Positions 31,314-33,682 of a DNA stretch of 33,682 nucleotides are shown piece after piece. The stretch is from Egibacteraceae bacterium (lineage in GTDB: Bacteria; Actinomycetota; Nitriliruptoria; Euzebyales; Egibacteraceae). Both the position numbers and the translations under genes were made by a program. Position 1 is the first letter of the stretch. Each line of letters begins with the position of its first letter. The stretch covers positions 1 to 33,682 of the forward strand of contig DATLGH010000101.1 in assembly GCA_035540635.1 (NCBI GenBank), written 5' to 3'. A model generated the notes under the pieces. The model made no database searches, had not been told where the DNA came from, and saw nothing but the letters and a program-made list of their open reading frames with translations.

Positions 31314-33011
31314 TCACTCGCCGGCCGCTGACGGGCGCCGCCGAGACGGCGGCAATGTCTCCTCGGCCTCCTGCGAGGCACTGGTCGAAGCGACAGAGGG
31401 CTCTTGGGTTGCAGGCTCAGCGGAGAGAGCTGGGCCGCTGCCGTCGGTGGTGGTGCAGGCAGGGGAGAAGCCGCCGTTGCCCCAGATGTTGCCCGACCAC
31501 TTGTTGGTACCGCAGTCGGGGTTGCGGTCTTCGAGATCGAAGGCAGGACCCCAGCGCCCACCGGCTGGTGAGACGGCGTTGTCGGAGGCGTCGTTGCCGA
31601 TGATGGTGTTGCGTGCGCTGATGATGCGGATGCCCGACTCGGCGTTGCCGTGGATCTGGTTGCCTTCGACCCGAACCCGGCTGTCTTGAGTTCTGGCGAA
31701 GGGCCCCATCTGGACGCCGATCCCGTTGCCGGCCTGGTTGGTGAAGCCGTTGTCCTCGACGAGGTTGTTCAAAATGCTGGCGCCGACGTTGTTGATGTTG
31801 GCGATTCCACCCGAGCCGTTGCCGCGAACAGTGTTGTTAGACACGACCGTCCCGATGATCGATCCCGAGTTCTGATCGGCGCCGTTGACGATAATGCCGT
31901 GGCCGGCGGGGCCCCTATCGGAGGGTCCGATGCTGCCGGTGACGGTGTTGCCCTCGATGCGGTTTCGGCGCGAGGCGGGGCCCCACACGCCGATGCCGTC
32001 GAATATTCCGTTACCCGTGACGGTGTTACCGATGATGCGGTTGGCCGCCGAGTCGAACAGGAAGATTCCGTCGCCCAGCTCGGCGCCGAAGACGGTGTCG
32101 GGCCCGACGTTGTCGCGCACCGTCATGTTGGTCACGGTGTTGGCCCGGCCGCCGTAGACGGCGACGCCGGCGTCGAAGTCCGACACGGTGCCGTTGCTGA
32201 CCGTCACCCCCGTGCGATTGGGGAGCCGGATGCCCGCCTCCTTGCCGTCGCCCGGGTCGGGGAAACCGAAGACGCGGTGCCCGCCCAGGTCGAGGGTGAC
32301 GTTGTTGGCTCCCACGATGATGCCGTCGCCCACGCACGGGCCGAGATCATGGGTGAGGACGGTGGCCGCAGTGATGGTCTGTCCGCAGCCCTCGGCGGAG
32401 ATCTTGGTGTAGGCGGTGACTGTGCGGTGTCCGGGGATGGCATCGGGATCGTCAGCGCCGATCATGGCGGTGATGGGGATGATGCCGGCACCCACGGCGT
32501 TGGCGGTGATCTGGACGGTGGCCGTACCCCCCGCTTCCACGGTGCCCAGCTGGCAGGACACCGTGCCCTCACTGTGGGCGCAGCTTCCCTGGCTGGCCGT
32601 CACGTCGACGAACGACACCTCGGCAGCCGGTTCGGCGGTGAGCGTAACTCCCGTCGCCGTAGCGGGCAGGCCGGAGAGGGTCAGGCCATAGGTGAACGTC
32701 TCACCGACCTTGGTGCGGTCGGGTGAGGCGCTGACCCACAGGTACGACGTTTCGATGCGACGGACGCGAAGGTTGTAGCTATCGGCGATGTAGAGGTTGT
32801 CGTCGGCGTCGAGGGTGATCCCGATGGGGGAGTGGAGGGCAGCGAACGGCGAGTAGCCGCCGTCGCCGTGAGACCCTTCGATGCTTGTGGTGCCGGCTAC
32901 TGTGTGGATGATCCCGGCGGCGTCGACCCGGCGGACGGAATGAGGGCTGCCTCCGGTGATAAAGAAATGGGTGCGGCTCGCCTGAAGTGACGTTCGCGTT
33001 CGTCCTGTCAA
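31314..33011 (-). CDS. NHL-repeat / DUF11-like / right-handed beta-helix surface protein, probably 5'-truncated
   Basis: 565 residues if read from a TTG, with no ribosome-binding site and no signal peptide. The N-terminus begins mid-repeat in an NHL beta-propeller (VRRVDAAGIIHTVAG, then DADDNLYIADSYNLRVRRIE, ~27-86). A DUF11/CARDB-like Ig domain follows (VSASPDRTKVGETFTYGLTL, ~92-205). A long right-handed parallel beta-helix (~215-500) has Asn-ladder turns such as NRIIGNTVTGNGIFDGIGVW. The last ~40 residues are Ser/Glu/Arg-rich. Full proteins of this kind are secreted and have several NHL repeats. Here the frame is open upstream to 33089 but offers no ATG or GTG start. The IS next to the 5' end probably removed the signal peptide and first repeats. 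Function unknown; carbohydrate or surface binding is likely for the family. Confidence 0.75.
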   Translation of the reverse strand: MTGRTRTSLQASRTHFFITGGSPHSVRRVDAAGIIHTVAGTTSIEGSHGDGGYSPFAALHSPIGITLDADDNLYIADSYNLRVRRIETSYLWVSASPDRTKVGETFTYGLTLSGLPATATGVTLTAEPAAEVSFVDVTASQGSCAHSEGTVSCQLGTVEAGGTATVQITANAVGAGIIPITAMIGADDPDAIPGHRTVTAYTKISAEGCGQTITAATVLTHDLGPCVGDGIIVGANNVTLDLGGHRVFGFPDPGDGKEAGIRLPNRTGVTVSNGTVSDFDAGVAVYGGRANTVTNMTVRDNVGPDTVFGAELGDGIFLFDSAANRIIGNTVTGNGIFDGIGVWGPASRRNRIEGNTVTGSIGPSDRGPAGHGIIVNGADQNSGSIIGTVVSNNTVRGNGSGGIANINNVGASILNNLVEDNGFTNQAGNGIGVQMGPFARTQDSRVRVEGNQIHGNAESGIRIISARNTIIGNDASDNAVSPAGGRWGPAFDLEDRNPDCGTNKWSGNIWGNGGFSPACTTTDGSGPALSAEPATQEPSVASTSASQEAEETLPPSRRRPSAAGE

Positions 33012-33074
33012 CCCGCTCTGAGGGCCGGATCGGGGCAGCCTCCCACTGTTTCGGTCCTCGTCGTGCTCTCCTGA

Positions 33075-33096
33075 CTGTAGTTGGTTTCAACTACAG
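33075..33096. repeat. Perfect 9-bp inverted repeat upstream of the DUF6788 gene
   Basis: CTGTAGTTG - GTTT - CAACTACAG is perfectly palindromic, with a 4-nt loop. It ends 12 nt before the DUF6788 ATG. It may be an operator or a translation-control hairpin of the IS, as insertion sequences often protect their transposase from outside transcription. It is markedly AT-richer than its surroundings. Confidence 0.6.
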
Positions 33097-33108
33097 AAGG
33101 GGCGTACG

Positions 33109-33411
33109 ATGGCCTGTATCACTCGACCACCCGACCCATGGGTGCTGCCCGGCACCGTGACCACCTTCCGGCGACGCTGCGGGAAGGCAACCTGCCGCTG
33201 CGCCTCGGGGGACCCCCACGAGAGCCCCGCGTTGGTGTTCACCGAGGCCGGACGCACCAAGACGCTGACCCTGACCGAGGCCGAGGTGGCGGAGGTGGCC
33301 GCCGCGGTGGCCCGCTATGAGGCCGCCAAAGCCGACCTGGCGCAAGCGGCCGCCGCCGGCGTCGCCGAGCTGCGTGCCCGCCGGGCCGCCCGCCGAGGCC
33401 AGTCACGATGA
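33109..33411 (+). CDS. DUF6788-type IS accessory protein with Cys motif
   Basis: 100 residues from an ATG with AAGGGG 8 nt upstream. The N-terminal half has VTTFRRRCGKATCRCASGDP followed by HESPALVFTEAGRTKTLTLT. This is the R-C-G-K-x-x-C-x-C signature of DUF6788, a possible metal-binding or nucleic-acid-binding module. The C-terminal half is a long Ala/Glu helix (EAEVAEVAAAVARYEAAKAD), probably a coiled coil. Its stop overlaps the ATG of the next gene (ATGA), so it is coupled to the transposase gene. DUF6788 genes of this kind commonly precede transposase genes. Their role is not known to me. Confidence 0.75.
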   Translation: MACITRPPDPWVLPGTVTTFRRRCGKATCRCASGDPHESPALVFTEAGRTKTLTLTEAEVAEVAAAVARYEAAKADLAQAAAAGVAELRARRAARRGQSR

Positions 33412-33682
33412 GCGCGCGTGTGGCCGCTGGGGACACCGACGCGTTTGCCGCTTCCCGCGAACGGTTCGCCACGGTGCTTGACTGGCTGGACAGTGCCGAC
33501 CGGGCGCGTTGGCGCACGCCGAGCTGGAGGAGCGCCTGGACACCACCGGCCGCGAGTTGGTGCGTCAGATGTTTCAGGACCACCTTGACGTGCGCGCCCA
33601 GCGCGAGACCCGCGTGGAGGTCACCGACGTGCACGGCGCGACCCACGGCGCTGTGGAGGCCGGCCACGTCCGTGGGCTTCAC
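33408..33682 (+). pseudogene. ISKra4-family transposase, N-terminal part, frameshifted and cut by the window edge
   Basis: From the ATG at 33408 the frame reads MSARVAAGDTDAFAASRERF then ATVLDWLDSADRA, which matches the start of ISKra4-type transposases. At ~33501-33510 the match moves to another frame: LAHAELEERLDTTGRELVRQ, then MFQDHLDVRAQRETRVEVTD and a final GHVRGLH at the edge. Joining the two needs a one-base insertion (or loss of two bases) in the CGGGCGCGTTGG stretch. No slippery heptamer was seen there, so a mutation or sequencing error is more likely than programmed frameshifting. The catalytic region lies beyond the window. Confidence 0.72.

Larger units (their letters stand above)
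33012..33682 (+). mobile_element. Left part of an ISKra4-like insertion sequence (continues past the right edge)
   Basis: The block contains a hairpin, a DUF6788 gene and the beginning of an ISKra4-type transposase gene, and abuts the broken end of the beta-helix gene. The exact left boundary and terminal inverted repeat cannot be fixed without the right end. 33012 is only the outer limit set by the neighbouring frame. Confidence 0.5.

Noticed and set aside
1-33682. CRISPR array or restriction/toxin defence island
   Set aside because: No regularly spaced repeats and no cas, R-M or toxin-antitoxin motifs seen. The CHAT gene alone is not enough.

Overview
The window is GC-rich DNA (roughly 70% or more G+C) with densely packed genes. 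It looks like an actinobacterium (Actinomycetota). The markers are a CarD/CdnL-type regulator, a DUF3263 plus LytR_C gene pair, a DUF222-type HNH nuclease, a mycothiol-dependent (MDMPI/DinB-like) enzyme, and secreted proteins with CWB2 and SLH-like repeats. The CWB2/SLH combination suggests a deep lineage such as Nitriliruptoria or Euzebya, but that placement is inference. Several genes appear to be leaderless: a -10-like hexamer ends 6 to 9 nt before the start codon.

Region by region. 1-2.5 kb: the N-terminus of a DUF222 protein running off the left edge, then a cyclic-nucleotide-binding protein and an MBL-fold hydrolase. 2.7-4.9 kb: a peroxiredoxin-like gene whose first redox cysteine is replaced by an in-frame TGA followed by a SECIS-like hairpin (candidate selenoprotein), overlapping ilvD. 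5-11 kb: a secreted S8 protease with SLH-like repeats, a CWB2 protein, a decayed GGDEF-EAL gene, a PhoD-type phosphatase and a CarD regulator. 11.2-20.3 kb: an FMN-dependent alpha-hydroxy-acid oxidase with a small partner, a very large adenylate cyclase/ATPase/TPR protein, a VOC protein and a 1,225-residue TPR-CHAT protease-like protein.

20.4-25 kb: a likely ethylmalonyl-CoA pathway group. It contains a malyl/methylmalyl-CoA lyase-like protein, a methylsuccinyl-CoA dehydrogenase-like protein and a mesaconyl-CoA hydratase-like MaoC protein, interleaved with a small membrane protein and an MDMPI-like protein. 25.2-27.8 kb: on the minus strand, a SAM-I riboswitch with an evident expression platform precedes a threonine synthase-like gene, which overlaps a MoaD/ThiS-like sulfur carrier and is followed by larE. 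This arrangement fits a sulfur-carrier-dependent homocysteine/methionine route from O-phosphohomoserine better than ordinary threonine synthesis.

27.9-30.5 kb: a HAD phosphatase, a small membrane protein, a VirR-like LytR_C protein with its DUF3263 partner, and a tRNA-Thr(UGU). 30.5-33.7 kb: about 770 bp with no convincing gene, a beta-helix protein that seems to have lost its 5' end, and the start of an ISKra4-like insertion sequence with a DUF6788 gene and a frameshifted transposase running off the right edge.

The two strongest leads are the UGA-containing peroxiredoxin-like gene (2716-3285) and the SAM-riboswitch/ThrC/MoaD/LarE unit (25221-27796).
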